Shown: positions 1 through 7,182 of the stretch, piece by piece
Layout: each line of letters begins with the position of its first letter
How positions within the stretch are numbered: the stretch's first letter is position 1
Program-made: the position numbers and the translations under genes
Notes under the pieces: model-generated
Database searches by the model: none
What the model saw: the letters and a program-made list of their open reading frames with translations, nothing else
What the model was told of the DNA's origin: nothing
Source: Rubrivirga sp.
GTDB taxonomy: Bacteria; Bacteroidota; Rhodothermia; Rhodothermales; Rubricoccaceae
Assembly (NCBI GenBank): GCA_012269805.1
Contig: JAAXJP010000536.1
Location: forward strand, 1 to 15,801
Direction: 5' to 3'
DNA length: 15,801 nucleotides

Positions 1-429
1 CACCAAGCGGTCGGCGATGGCGCGGAAGAACGCGGACCGGGCGCCCCGGTCGAGGACGAACTGGGACACGAGGACGCACGTCGCCGCGTCGTGCCCGTCG
101 TCCGGGGGCAGGGTGTCGAGCGTGCCCTCGTGGAAGGCGCACCGCGCCGCGAACCCCTCGCGCTCGGCTCGCCGGCGGCACACGTCGAGCATCCGGCCCG
201 AGGGGTCGACCGCCGTGAACCGCCAGCCGGGGAACTGGCGGGCGAGCGGCGCCAGTTCCGCCCCCGTCCCCACGCCGACGGCGAGGACGCGCGCGTCGTC
301 CGGGAGGTCGACGAACGCCGACGCCACGACGCGGTGGAGGCCATCGCGGATCGGGGCCATCGCCTCCCATTGCGCGTCGTAGCGCGCGGCTTGCCGGTCG
401 AAGAGGTCGCGGAGCTCGTCGTCACGCAT
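1..429 (-). CDS. Class I SAM-dependent methyltransferase (C-terminus cut by window edge)
   Basis: The reading frame starts at ATG (429, minus strand) and stays open to position 1, giving 143 residues with the C-terminus missing. The fold is read from a SAM-binding motif I, VLAVGVGTG at about residues 48-56, followed by a motif II acidic residue in FTAVDPSGRML (Asp75) that would bind the ribose hydroxyls of SAM. The N-terminus (FDRQAARYDAQW) is the usual leader helix of small-molecule or tRNA-type methyltransferases. The acidic residue often found just before the GxGxG loop is Ala here, which I recall as common in relatives with a VLCVGAGTG-type loop. The substrate cannot be told from sequence. 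It lies 31 nt after the DUF3224 gene on the same strand and could be co-transcribed with it. No Shine-Dalgarno sequence precedes the start. The class is confident; the precise role is unknown. Confidence 0.85.
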   Translation of the reverse strand, partial: MRDDELRDLFDRQAARYDAQWEAMAPIRDGLHRVVASAFVDLPDDARVLAVGVGTGAELAPLARQFPGWRFTAVDPSGRMLDVCRRRAEREGFAARCAFHEGTLDTLPPDDGHDAATCVLVSQFVLDRGARSAFFRAIADRLV

Positions 430-460
430 GGAGAATGGACGCGCCCAGAGGCGGCCACGC

Positions 461-880
461 TTACTCGGGCCAGCGGAGGTCGAGCGTAACCCGGTGGCCG
501 TCGGCGTCGGCGGCGTACGTCACGGTGCCCGAGAGGCCGGCCAGGTCGCCGGTCCCGGACCCGGGCACGACGTTGCCGAACGACCGGGGCGCGTCGCCCC
601 CGCCCACCACGCCGCCGTGCTGGACGACGAACGTGCCCGCGCGGCCGGCGAGCGTCCCGGTCACGACTTCGCTCGCCACGTAGCCCGCGCCCGCGCTGGG
701 ATCGGACGGGGCCTCCTGGCACAGCAGGAGCTCGGCGACGCTCTCGCCGTCGAGGTCGCCGCGGAACGCCTTCCGGACGGTCGCGCGGGCGAGGCGGGGG
801 CCGGCCGAGGGCTCGTCGTAGGGCGTCTCGTCCCAGGCAGTGACGTCGAAGGCGGCGGTGAGGGGCGCGGGGTGGTCCAT
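461..880 (-). CDS. DUF3224 domain-containing protein
   Basis: This is a complete 139-residue protein from ATG (880) to TAA (461-463), the usual length for the family. It matches the DUF3224 pattern along its length: FDVTAWDETPYDE near the N-terminus (11-23), a central stretch ATVRKAFRGDLDGE (33-46) leading to LLLCQE, the strand AGRAGTFVVQHGG (78-90), and VVPGSGTGDLAGLSG (104-118). DUF3224 proteins are small cytoplasmic beta-barrels of the allene-oxide-cyclase-like type with no established activity. No signal peptide is visible. It lies between a GNAT gene upstream (66 nt) and a methyltransferase downstream (31 nt), which gives no clear functional clue. No Shine-Dalgarno sequence is seen. Family assignment is confident; function is unknown. 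Confidence 0.88.
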   Translation of the reverse strand: MDHPAPLTAAFDVTAWDETPYDEPSAGPRLARATVRKAFRGDLDGESVAELLLCQEAPSDPSAGAGYVASEVVTGTLAGRAGTFVVQHGGVVGGGDAPRSFGNVVPGSGTGDLAGLSGTVTYAADADGHRVTLDLRWPE

Positions 881-894
881 GGCGGATTCGGAAG

Positions 895-947
895 GGCGCC
901 GGAGGCTACGGCGCCGGTATGACGCCGGTGCGTCGCCGGGCGCCGGC
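895..947. repeat. Cluster of five CGCCGG hexamers in a 66-bp gap
   Basis: The gap between the DUF3224 start and the GNAT stop holds CGCCGG at 897-902, 912-917, 923-928, 934-939 and 941-946, all in the same orientation with offsets of 15, 11, 11 and 7. Three copies are extended to GGCGCCGG. A short 5-bp hairpin, GCCGG (935-939) with CCGGC (943-947), overlaps the GNAT stop codon. It could be a simple repeat expansion, a weak terminator for the GNAT gene, or a chance product of high GC content. Confidence 0.4.
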
Positions 948-1405
948 TAGAGGTCGAGCCGGAGCCGTGGGAGGTCGCGCCGCTCGCCGAGCACGTCGGC
1001 CCGCGCCCACCCGACCCGCTCGGCGCCCATCCGCTGGTAGAACGGCTCGGCGGACGGGTCGGAGTCGATGAAGAGGGCCACCGCGCCCTGTTCGCATGCG
1101 GCCCGGGCGGCGTGCTCGAACAGGGCGCGGCCCAGTCCCCGGCCCATCGCGGCCGGCGCGACCCAGAGGTGCTCGACCTCCGCGGCGTCCCCGTCCACGC
1201 GGAGGGCGGCGCACGCGACCGGCACGTCGTCCGCCTCGGTGGCGACCCAGACCGGGTGCGCCGCGATCCAGCCCGGCGTGAACGTCAGGGCCTCGCGCCA
1301 CGCGGCCATCCACGCCTCGGGGTACCCCCAGTGGCGCTTCGCCGCGTGGGCGACTTGGGTGAGGCGGTCGGCCTCGGTGGGTCGGGCGGGGCGGATCGTG
1401 GGCAC
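947..1405 (-). CDS. GNAT family N-acetyltransferase
   Basis: This 152-residue protein starts at GTG (1405) and ends at TAG (947-949). It is a single GNAT domain: an N-terminal strand TIRPARPTEADRL (3-15), a helix containing KRHWGYPEAW (23-32), and the acetyl-CoA-binding motif A, VEHLWVAPAAMGRGLGRALF, at about 77-96. The first position of the usual Q/R-x-x-G-x-G pyrophosphate loop is Met87 rather than Gln or Arg, while the Gly residues are kept. The C-terminal FIDSDPSAEPFYQRMGAER carries the FYxxxGF-like element typical of the fold. It should transfer an acetyl group from acetyl-CoA to an amine; the substrate cannot be predicted. It begins 16 nt after the stop of the DUF5916 gene and is probably co-transcribed with it. 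No ATG lies near the start of the domain, which supports GTG. Confidence 0.88.
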   Translation of the reverse strand: MPTIRPARPTEADRLTQVAHAAKRHWGYPEAWMAAWREALTFTPGWIAAHPVWVATEADDVPVACAALRVDGDAAEVEHLWVAPAAMGRGLGRALFEHAARAACEQGAVALFIDSDPSAEPFYQRMGAERVGWARADVLGERRDLPRLRLDL

Positions 1406-1421
1406 GCCGAGGTGGGCGGGG

Positions 1422-4127
1422 CTACAGCCCGAACCAGTACGAGGCCTTGACCAGGAACACGTTCTGGACCGGCGCGCGGAACACCTCGCCGAGCTCCTCG
1501 GCCACGCCGAACCCGTCGTACAGCGCCGACTCGTTGCGGAGCTGCTGCCACACGAGGAAGATCGTGCTCCCCGGCCGGTACTCCCACCGGACCACGGCGT
1601 TGCCGCGCAGCGAGCGGAAGTTGAAGTCGACGTCCTCGACCTCGAACGGGTCGCCGCCGTCGCCGGGGTCGATGGTGAAGCCGGTCACGGCGCCCGCCTC
1701 GTCCGTCGCAGGGGTGGCCGAGCCGCGGGCGACGCCGTACACGTCGAAGTCGTACGAGCCCGGCGTCGTGAACTCCTTGTAGTTCGAGTAGCGGCCCGCG
1801 AGGACGAACGGCTCGGCGTAGAGCTGGAGCGAGAGGTCGGGCGTGAACGTCCAGTTGGTGCGGAGGCCGAGGCTGAACGCCTCCTGCCGGATGTCGGCGA
1901 AGACGTACCGCGTGCCGAACGTGGACGCGGCCTCGGCCGCCTCGACAGACCGGACGAACTGGTCCGTGTCGAGCTCGACGCTGTACTCGGGCTCGACCGA
2001 GATCGAGAGCGCGTTGCTCGGCCGGACGGTCAGCTCGGCGCCGACGTACTGGTCGTACTCGGGCGGGGCCCCGGCGTAGTCGTTGGCGAACTCGACCCGG
2101 TAGCCGCCCTCGACGCCGCCCGAGATCGTCTTGCTGTCGTCGGTGTAGACGCCGAGGTTGACGCCCCAGTCCGACGGGCGGGCGGCGAGGGGGCCGCCGC
2201 GCGTGAGCCGGTCGTTCTTCTGCGCGCCCGTGAACCGGAGCCCGACGTTGGCGGACCACCGGTTGGGGAACTCGGCGTAGCTCCCAAGCCCGTAGTAGTG
2301 CTGCACGAGGTCGCCGTCGAAGTTCGTCCCGGCGCCGCCGTAGTGGTAGAGGCTGTACTGGCGGAGCCAGCGCGGCTCGGGCTCGCGGCGGCCGACGAAG
2401 TAGTTGAGCGTCGCGACGTCGGCGCGGGACTGGAAGCCGAGGTCGTTGATCTCGAACCCCGGCGTGATCACGTTGCCCGTTAGCGAGGCGTCCCACGAGC
2501 CCTCGACGCTCCGCTGGAGCGAGAGCTCGGAGTACAGGCCGCTCATTGAGGTCCGCGTCGGGTCGACCTCGAGGTGGTCGGCGTCGGGGCGGCCGTAGTA
2601 GCGCTGGGGACCGTTCTGGAGGCGCGTGATAAAGGCCGCGTCGCCGTTGACGACCGAGGCCGCGGCCACGCCGCTCACCGTCCACCGCCGCTCGGCGAAG
2701 CGGTGCTCGAAGTCGACCCCGCCGAGGGTCGCGAACGAGGCCGTGAGCGGGTCGAACAGGCCGTCGCCCCCCATCCGCCGGTTCGCGGCCGTCACGATCC
2801 CGCCGACGACGGTCCCGCCCTGCCGGAAGTCGCGGCGGACGCGCCCGACGAGGTAGTTCGAGAGTGGCTCGACCGGCGTCGCCAGTCGCTCGCCGTCCTG
2901 GGTCACGTAGCGGGCGCTCTCCTCCAGCGTCACGGCGTCGAGCAGGCCGACCGACCACGGCCCGACCTTCCCGCTGACCTTCGCCGCGCTCGCGATCGTC
3001 GTCTGCGTGGGGCCGTCGACGTAGGCCACCCCGGGACCGCCGACGCGCCGCACCGGCGACCGCCCGATCCGCCGCGAGTAGAAGAACGTCGGGCGGTACG
3101 ACACGTTGTTGGTCCGCGTCCGGCCGTAGTTGAAGATGTCGACGCCCTCGACGAAGAACGGCCGGCGCTCGTCGAAGAAGACCTCGAACTGCGACAGGTT
3201 CACGACGGCCGGGTCGGCCTCGACCTGCCCGAAGTCCGGGTTCACGGTGGCCGTGAGCGTGAGGTTCGACGTGAGCCCGACCTTGGCGTCGAACCCGGCG
3301 TTCGGCGTCACGTCGTTCTCGGCGTAGAACGGGTCGTCGAGGTCGCCCGGGGCGCGGTGGAGCTGGGTCACGACGTAGGGCTGGACCTCGATCTGGCGGG
3401 GCGCGCGCTGGACGTCGAGCCCGTCGAGCCGGCCGAAGCGCGAGACGGTCCCGTCGACGTCCGGCAGGATCGGCGCCCAGAACGCGTCCTCGCCCGTCGC
3501 CGCCACGCGGCGCTGGAACTCGACGCCCCAGACCTCCGGCCCGGGGCCGGTCTGGTAGCGGAGCTGCGAGAACGGGATCCGCATCTCGACGGTGTAGCCG
3601 GCCCCGGTCTCGTCCTCGAAGCGGGCGGCCTTCCCGTCCCAGACGGCGTCCCACGACGTGTCCTCGCTCGTGTCGTTGTACAGGAGGAGGTCCTGCTCGA
3701 CGCCGGCCGCCGTGACGCCGAAGTAGAAGCCGGTCCGGTCGTCGTCGTAGGAGTCGAAGGCGACGGCGACGCGGTCGCTCCCCACGAACTCGTCGCGGCG
3801 GGCGAGGCGGGCGACAATCGTGCTCGGGTCGCGGACCCACGCCTTGAACCCGACGTAGAGCGCGGCGTCGCCGTAGAGCACGGCCACCTCGGTCCGCTCG
3901 CCGGCCGGCTCGCCGGGGTTGGGGACGCGCTGGACGAAGTCGCTGGCCTTCGGGGCCGTGGCCCAGACGGCCTCGTCGAGCCGCCCGTCGACCCGGGGCT
4001 CGTCGGCCGCCGCGACGGGGACGGCGCGGAGCGCCAAGTCGATGGACGCCGGGCTCGCCGATTGGGCGGAGGCGAGGGCGGGCGCGAGGAGGAGAGCGGC
4101 GAAGAGCAGCCGGCGAGGAGTCACCAC
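1422..4127 (-). CDS. DUF5916 protein with CBM9-like N-terminal domain, outer-membrane associated
   Basis: This large protein has about 901 residues. I place the start at GTG 4127 (the adjacent GTG 4124 is equally possible) because it is followed at once by a signal peptide, RRLLFAALLLAPALASAQ, ending near residue 22. The same frame extends upstream to an ATG at 4496, but that stretch lies across a terminator and inside the serine hydrolase gene, so it is rejected. Residues about 45-235 form a CBM9-like domain: RVDGRLDEAVWATA, TEVAVLYGDAALYVGF, GFYFGVTAAGVEQD, and YTVEMRIPFSQLRY followed by WGVEFQRR. The remaining roughly 660 residues match DUF5916, rich in alternating aromatic strands (for example PFFVEGVDIF and FFYSRRIGRSP) and ending in SYWFGL, as expected of an outer-membrane beta-barrel. 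Such proteins occur widely in Bacteroidota and Gemmatimonadota, often near TonB or peptidase genes. Their role is not established; carbohydrate or peptide binding at the surface is inferred. Confidence 0.9.
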   Translation of the reverse strand: MVTPRRLLFAALLLAPALASAQSASPASIDLALRAVPVAAADEPRVDGRLDEAVWATAPKASDFVQRVPNPGEPAGERTEVAVLYGDAALYVGFKAWVRDPSTIVARLARRDEFVGSDRVAVAFDSYDDDRTGFYFGVTAAGVEQDLLLYNDTSEDTSWDAVWDGKAARFEDETGAGYTVEMRIPFSQLRYQTGPGPEVWGVEFQRRVAATGEDAFWAPILPDVDGTVSRFGRLDGLDVQRAPRQIEVQPYVVTQLHRAPGDLDDPFYAENDVTPNAGFDAKVGLTSNLTLTATVNPDFGQVEADPAVVNLSQFEVFFDERRPFFVEGVDIFNYGRTRTNNVSYRPTFFYSRRIGRSPVRRVGGPGVAYVDGPTQTTIASAAKVSGKVGPWSVGLLDAVTLEESARYVTQDGERLATPVEPLSNYLVGRVRRDFRQGGTVVGGIVTAANRRMGGDGLFDPLTASFATLGGVDFEHRFAERRWTVSGVAAASVVNGDAAFITRLQNGPQRYYGRPDADHLEVDPTRTSMSGLYSELSLQRSVEGSWDASLTGNVITPGFEINDLGFQSRADVATLNYFVGRREPEPRWLRQYSLYHYGGAGTNFDGDLVQHYYGLGSYAEFPNRWSANVGLRFTGAQKNDRLTRGGPLAARPSDWGVNLGVYTDDSKTISGGVEGGYRVEFANDYAGAPPEYDQYVGAELTVRPSNALSISVEPEYSVELDTDQFVRSVEAAEAASTFGTRYVFADIRQEAFSLGLRTNWTFTPDLSLQLYAEPFVLAGRYSNYKEFTTPGSYDFDVYGVARGSATPATDEAGAVTGFTIDPGDGGDPFEVEDVDFNFRSLRGNAVVRWEYRPGSTIFLVWQQLRNESALYDGFGVAEELGEVFRAPVQNVFLVKASYWFGL

Positions 4128-4197
4128 GGGTCCAGAGGCGTGCGAGAGGGGTCGCCTGCCCGACGAGCGCGCCGGCCCGGGGGTTACACCGACTGCT

Positions 4198-4234
4198 AAA
4201 AAAATCGCAGACCCCGCCTCGGCCCCGAGGCGGG
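4198..4234 (-). terminator. Rho-independent terminator after the serine hydrolase gene
   Basis: On the minus strand, 12 nt after the serine hydrolase stop, there is a perfect 10-bp stem formed by CCCGCCTCGG (4213-4222) and CCGAGGCGGG (4225-4234), with only two unpaired bases between the arms. It is followed after eight bases by seven consecutive T on the minus strand (the A run at 4198-4204). This is the classic layout of an intrinsic terminator and the only one in the window with a clear T tract. It should separate the serine hydrolase transcript from the DUF5916 gene 119 nt downstream. Confidence 0.88.
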
Positions 4235-4246
4235 CAGGGCCCGGCG

Positions 4247-5338
4247 CTAGTCCTCCGGGTCGAGGCCCGGGACGAGCGTGTCGAGCGCCCGCTCGATGAG
4301 CGGCCACGACTGGGCCTGGTACCGGTTGAGGAACACGATCACGGCCGCGTCCTGGTCGGGGAAGCGCGCGAAGTAGGCCGTGAAGCCGGCCACCTGCCCA
4401 CTGTGCCGCTGCGTCCGCCGTTCGCGGTACGGCGCGAGCTGCCAGCCGAGCCCATAGGCGGGCGCCTCGACGCCGGGGACCTCGACCGGCGTCCACATCT
4501 CGGTCTTCGACGCCTCCGAGAGGAGGGCCTCGCCCTCAAGCGCCGCGTCCCACAACGCGAGGTCCCGGGCCGACGACAGCAGCCCGCCGGCGCCCAGCGT
4601 CGACGACGTCTCCGTCGGCGGGCGGTTGATGAGCGTGCCCGTCCGGTCGACCCAGTAGCCGGCGGCCCGGTGGGGGATGATGGCCTCGGGGTCGGCGAGG
4701 CGCGTCTGCGTCATCCCGAGAGGTCGAAAGATGCGGGCGGCCAGCACGCGCCCGAGCGGCTGGCCCTCGACCCGCTCCACGATCCGGCTGAGGAGGACGT
4801 AGCCCGTGTTGCTGTAGTACCAGCCGGTCCCCGGCAGGAAGTCCATCGGCCGCGAGTGGGCGATCCGGATGATCTCCTCGGGCGTGAGGCGAAACCGGTA
4901 GACGTCGTAGCTCCGGATCTCCTCGTAGTCCGGGATGCCCGACGTGTGATTGAGCAGCTGGCGGACGGTCGCGCCGTACCACTCGCTCGGGATCTCGGGC
5001 AGGTGCTGCTGGACCGGGTCGTCGAGGCCGAGGGCGCCCTCCTCGGCCAGCAGCATCACCGCGACCGCGACGAACTGTTTGCTGATCGACCCGATCTCGA
5101 ACACGCTCTCTTCCGTGACGGGCACGCCGAGTTCGACGTCGGCCAGCCCGTAGGTCCGCGCGAGCACGACGTCACCGCCAGAGGCGAGCGCGACGAGGGC
5201 GCCGGGGATGACGCGCTCGGTCAGGAACGAGTCGGCGAAGGCGTCGAACGCGGCCAGTTCATCGGGCGTCGGCCGCTCGATTTGAGCGGTCGCGGCGGGA
5301 GCGACGGCGAGGACGATCAGGAGGGGAACGGTCCGCAT
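4247..5338 (-). CDS. Secreted serine hydrolase, class C beta-lactamase / penicillin-binding fold
   Basis: This 363-residue protein runs from ATG (5338) to TAG (4247-4249). It begins with a signal peptide, MRTVPLLIVLAVAPAATAQ, so it should be exported to the periplasm or beyond. The three active-site motifs of the class C beta-lactamase / DD-peptidase fold are visible in order: SxxK as S84-I-S-K87 in EIGSISKQF, YxN as Y175-S-N177 in WYYSNTGY, and a third motif H312-S-G314 in RHSGQVAGF in place of KTG. LLNHTSGIPDY (128-138) is the usual conserved stretch after the first motif, and GAGGLLSSARDLALW (249-263) is typical of the family. Members include esterases, D-aminopeptidases and peptidases, and most are not true beta-lactamases; the HSG variant favours an esterase or peptidase. 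It is followed by a strong terminator, so it probably ends its transcript. Confidence 0.92.
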   Translation of the reverse strand: MRTVPLLIVLAVAPAATAQIERPTPDELAAFDAFADSFLTERVIPGALVALASGGDVVLARTYGLADVELGVPVTEESVFEIGSISKQFVAVAVMLLAEEGALGLDDPVQQHLPEIPSEWYGATVRQLLNHTSGIPDYEEIRSYDVYRFRLTPEEIIRIAHSRPMDFLPGTGWYYSNTGYVLLSRIVERVEGQPLGRVLAARIFRPLGMTQTRLADPEAIIPHRAAGYWVDRTGTLINRPPTETSSTLGAGGLLSSARDLALWDAALEGEALLSEASKTEMWTPVEVPGVEAPAYGLGWQLAPYRERRTQRHSGQVAGFTAYFARFPDQDAAVIVFLNRYQAQSWPLIERALDTLVPGLDPED

Positions 5339-5375
5339 GGCGAGGGCGAGGGGGTCGCTGAAGGTCGCACCTCGG

Positions 5376-5397
5376 TCCGCCTCGGCGCCGGGGCGGA
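5376..5397 (-). terminator. Hairpin after the second GNAT gene, candidate terminator
   Basis: In the 75-bp gap after the GNAT stop (5414), TCCGCCTCGG (5376-5385) faces CCGGGGCGGA (5388-5397), a 10-bp inverted repeat with one imperfect pair (G-T on plus, C-A on the minus-strand transcript). It uses the same GCCGAGGCGG core seen after other genes in the window but lacks a T tract. Termination here is inferred. Confidence 0.4.
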
Positions 5398-5413
5398 GGG
5401 ATCGCGGGGTCGG

Positions 5414-5872
5414 CTACGGGCTCGATCCGCCGACGGCCCTCCGGAAAAACACCTCCCCGACCCCGCCCTCGTTGAGCCCGGAGATCAGGCCGCACTCCTC
5501 GAACCCCACGTGGCGGTGCCACGCCTGCGGCTCGGGCTCGTCGGCCTGCGACGAGCTGTAGAGGGCCGGTTGGCCGCGCCGGGCCGCCTCGGCCTCGGCC
5601 GCCGCCAGGAGCGCCCGTCCCACCCCGCGCCGCCGATGCGGCGCGAGCACGCGGACCAACGCGACGTACGGGACGGCCGACCACAGCCACTCGAGACGGA
5701 GGTACCCCACGGGCTCGACGCCGCGACGCGCGACCCAGACGTCGCCGTCCTCAACCTTTCGTCGGACGACCGCCTCGGGGAGGTAGCCGTCCTGGGCGAC
5801 GAACGCGAGGTCGTCGGGCGTGGCGCGGCGAACGGCGAGCTCCGTCGCGTCCGAAGGGTCTGGTGCGCCCAC
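5414..5872 (-). CDS. GNAT family N-acetyltransferase
   Basis: This 152-residue single-domain GNAT protein runs from GTG (5872) to TAG (5414-5416). It begins with LAVRRATPDDLAF (12-24), the usual first strand and helix, and has a complete motif A, VRVLAPHRRRGVGRALL at about 73-89, where R80-x-x-G83-x-G85 forms the acetyl-CoA pyrophosphate loop. The C-terminal WHRHVGFEECG is the standard helix-turn before the last strand. The substrate is unknown. The start lies 4 nt after the stop of the DUF4440 gene, and TGAGG spanning that stop is the only plausible ribosome-binding signal, so translation is probably coupled to the gene in front. No ATG lies before the domain, which supports GTG. It differs clearly in sequence from the other GNAT in the window, so the two are not a recent duplication. 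Confidence 0.88.
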   Translation of the reverse strand: MGAPDPSDATELAVRRATPDDLAFVAQDGYLPEAVVRRKVEDGDVWVARRGVEPVGYLRLEWLWSAVPYVALVRVLAPHRRRGVGRALLAAAEAEAARRGQPALYSSSQADEPEPQAWHRHVGFEECGLISGLNEGGVGEVFFRRAVGGSSP

Positions 5873-5876
5873 GGCC

Positions 5877-6338
5877 TCAGTGGTCGTAGCTGATCACCCG
5901 CGCCACCTTCCACGCGGCGTCCTCCTTCCGCCAGACCGTCACGAAGGGGAACGTCCCGCAGTCCTCGCGATCGCCTTCCACGTGGCAGAACGTGTGCGCG
6001 CCGACCTGGATGGCCCCGTGGTCGCCGACGGGATAGACCTCGAGCCGGTCCCGGACCAGGTCTCGCCGGAGCCCGTCGCCCCGGGCGAACAGCCCCTCGA
6101 AGGCCGCCATGTTCTCCTCGTACGACGTGAGCCCGGTCTGGTCGTGGTAGAACTCGAGGTCCTCCGTAAACATCGTCCGGAGCGTCGCGAGGTCGCCCGC
6201 ATTGAACGCGCTGAACATGACGCTGTCTGCCGTGGCGATCTCGTGGAACAGGCCGGGCGGCGCGACCTCGCCCTGTGGCTGGGCCGCCACGGAGCCGGCG
6301 GACATGAGCAGGGCGAGGATCGCGAGGCGAGCAGGCAT
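5877..6338 (-). CDS. Secreted DUF4440 / nuclear transport factor 2-like protein
   Basis: This 153-residue protein runs from ATG (6338) to TGA (5877-5879). The frame extends upstream to another ATG (6401), but the inner one gives a clean signal peptide, MPARLAILALLMSAGSVAAQ, so I choose it. The rest is one NTF2-like alpha+beta cone domain of the DUF4440/SnoaL type: a first helix containing ADSVMFSAFNAGDL, then LRTMFTEDLEFYHDQTGLTSY, LEVYPVGDHGAIQVG, TFCHVEGDREDCGTFPFV and the closing strand WKVARVISYDH. The FYHDxxGLT element and the ISYDH end are characteristic of a DUF4440 subfamily common in Bacteroidota and proteobacteria. Two Cys residues (in TFCHVE and EDCGTF) could form a periplasmic disulphide. 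Function is unknown; the fold binds small molecules or acts as an enzyme in relatives. It is followed after 4 nt by a GNAT gene. Confidence 0.86.
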   Translation of the reverse strand: MPARLAILALLMSAGSVAAQPQGEVAPPGLFHEIATADSVMFSAFNAGDLATLRTMFTEDLEFYHDQTGLTSYEENMAAFEGLFARGDGLRRDLVRDRLEVYPVGDHGAIQVGAHTFCHVEGDREDCGTFPFVTVWRKEDAAWKVARVISYDH

Positions 6339-6400
6339 CGGACGGCAGCAGGTGTGTGGCGGGAGCGCTGCCCTACCGGAGCGCCGGCCCCAGTGTTGCA

Positions 6401-6426
6401 CGCCCCTCGCGGCCCCGAGGCGGGCG
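6401..6426 (-). terminator. Imperfect hairpin after the SUMF lipoprotein gene
   Basis: Read on the minus strand after the stop at 6438, a CGCCCGCCTCG arm (6416-6426) faces CGAGGGGCG (6401-6409), a 9-bp stem with a 2-base bulge. The CCCGCCTCGG core matches the arm found after the serine hydrolase and gcvP genes. There is no T tract, so terminator function is inferred from position and recurrence. Confidence 0.38.
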
Positions 6427-6437
6427 GGGTCGCGGGC

Positions 6438-7133
6438 TCACCGCGCGTCGGTGCAGCAGCGGAAGCCGGTCGAGTAGTCGTGGTAGCCCCGTCCGTGCGC
6501 CGTCGTCCGGTAGAGGCACCCCGCCCCGTTGATCGCGGCGTCGACGTAGAACCCGCCGCGGAACGTGCCGGCCGAGTCGGCGACCCACTCGTGGAGGTTG
6601 CCGTGGAGGTCGAACACGCCCTCGGCCGACACGCAGCCCGGGTTCGCGCCGGTCGCGTCGACCGTGTTCGGAAGCTGGTTGAGGCGGGGGTCGTTCATCT
6701 GCCGCGCCGACCAGTCGGCCGCGTCGCCGAACAGCTCGAGCACCGGGTGCGCTTCCCGCCCCTCGTTGCAAGCCACGGGGTCGTACGACTCGCCGTAGGG
6801 GAAGGTGCTTCCCCTCGGCCCCTGACACGCGCGGAGCCACTCCCCGCTCGTGCAGAGCCGCTTGCCGGCTGCCGCGCACGCCGCCGCCGCCACGTCCCCA
6901 CTGATGTAGCCCTGCGGCACGACGCCTGGCGCCGTCCCGGCCACGCCCGCCTCGGGAACGTCGTAGGGCGACTGGCCCTCCAGGTGCGCCTCCCACCGGT
7001 CGACGCAGGTGGTCTCCACGAGCGCCATCCCCTCCGGGCACGGCTCCGCGTCGGGCTCGACGACAGCCGAGCAGCCCGCCAGCGCGACGAGGAGCGCGGC
7101 GATCAGGGACCGAGACGGCCGGCGCGCGATCAC
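6438..7133 (-). CDS. SUMF/FGE-fold lipoprotein (formylglycine-generating enzyme family)
   Basis: This 231-residue protein runs from GTG (7133) to TGA (6438-6440). GTG is chosen because a lipoprotein signal follows at once: basic ARRPSRS, a hydrophobic stretch, and the lipobox L18-A-G-C21. The mature protein should be lipid-anchored at Cys21 in the envelope. The rest is an FGE-sulfatase (SUMF1) fold with RLCTSGEWLRACQ (92-103), TFPYG, FDLHGNLHEWVAD (174-186), FRGGFYVD and the closing STGFRCC (221-227). True aerobic FGE uses two Cys residues five apart; here the second matches C206 in GAGCLYRT but the position five before it is Ile. It is therefore probably not a sulfatase-activating enzyme, and no sulfatase gene is nearby. 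The many Cys residues suggest structural disulphides. Similar lipoproteins are, to my knowledge, common in Myxococcota. It sits 89 nt after gcvP. Confidence 0.87.
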   Translation of the reverse strand: MIARRPSRSLIAALLVALAGCSAVVEPDAEPCPEGMALVETTCVDRWEAHLEGQSPYDVPEAGVAGTAPGVVPQGYISGDVAAAACAAAGKRLCTSGEWLRACQGPRGSTFPYGESYDPVACNEGREAHPVLELFGDAADWSARQMNDPRLNQLPNTVDATGANPGCVSAEGVFDLHGNLHEWVADSAGTFRGGFYVDAAINGAGCLYRTTAHGRGYHDYSTGFRCCTDAR

Positions 7134-7182
7134 GAAACCAAGCGGAGGGCGGGCCGCAGGATACGCCGCCCCCCGGCCCTCT

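Noticed and set aside
1285..3840. An 851-residue minus-strand open frame overlapping DUF5916 in another frame
   Set aside because: It is extremely Arg-rich and crosses from the DUF5916 gene into the GNAT gene; the DUF5916 frame has strong domain matches.
4128..4496. Upstream extension of DUF5916 to ATG 4496
   Set aside because: It would run through a strong terminator and into the serine hydrolase gene, and it would bury the signal peptide about 120 residues inside the protein.
947..5872. The two GNAT genes as a duplicated pair flanking the serine hydrolase and DUF5916
   Set aside because: Both happen to be 152 residues long, but their sequences differ throughout, so a recent duplication is not supported.
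6339..6401. Longer start for the DUF4440 protein at ATG 6401
   Set aside because: The extra residues put an Arg/Cys-rich stretch before a clean signal peptide that begins at the inner ATG (6338).
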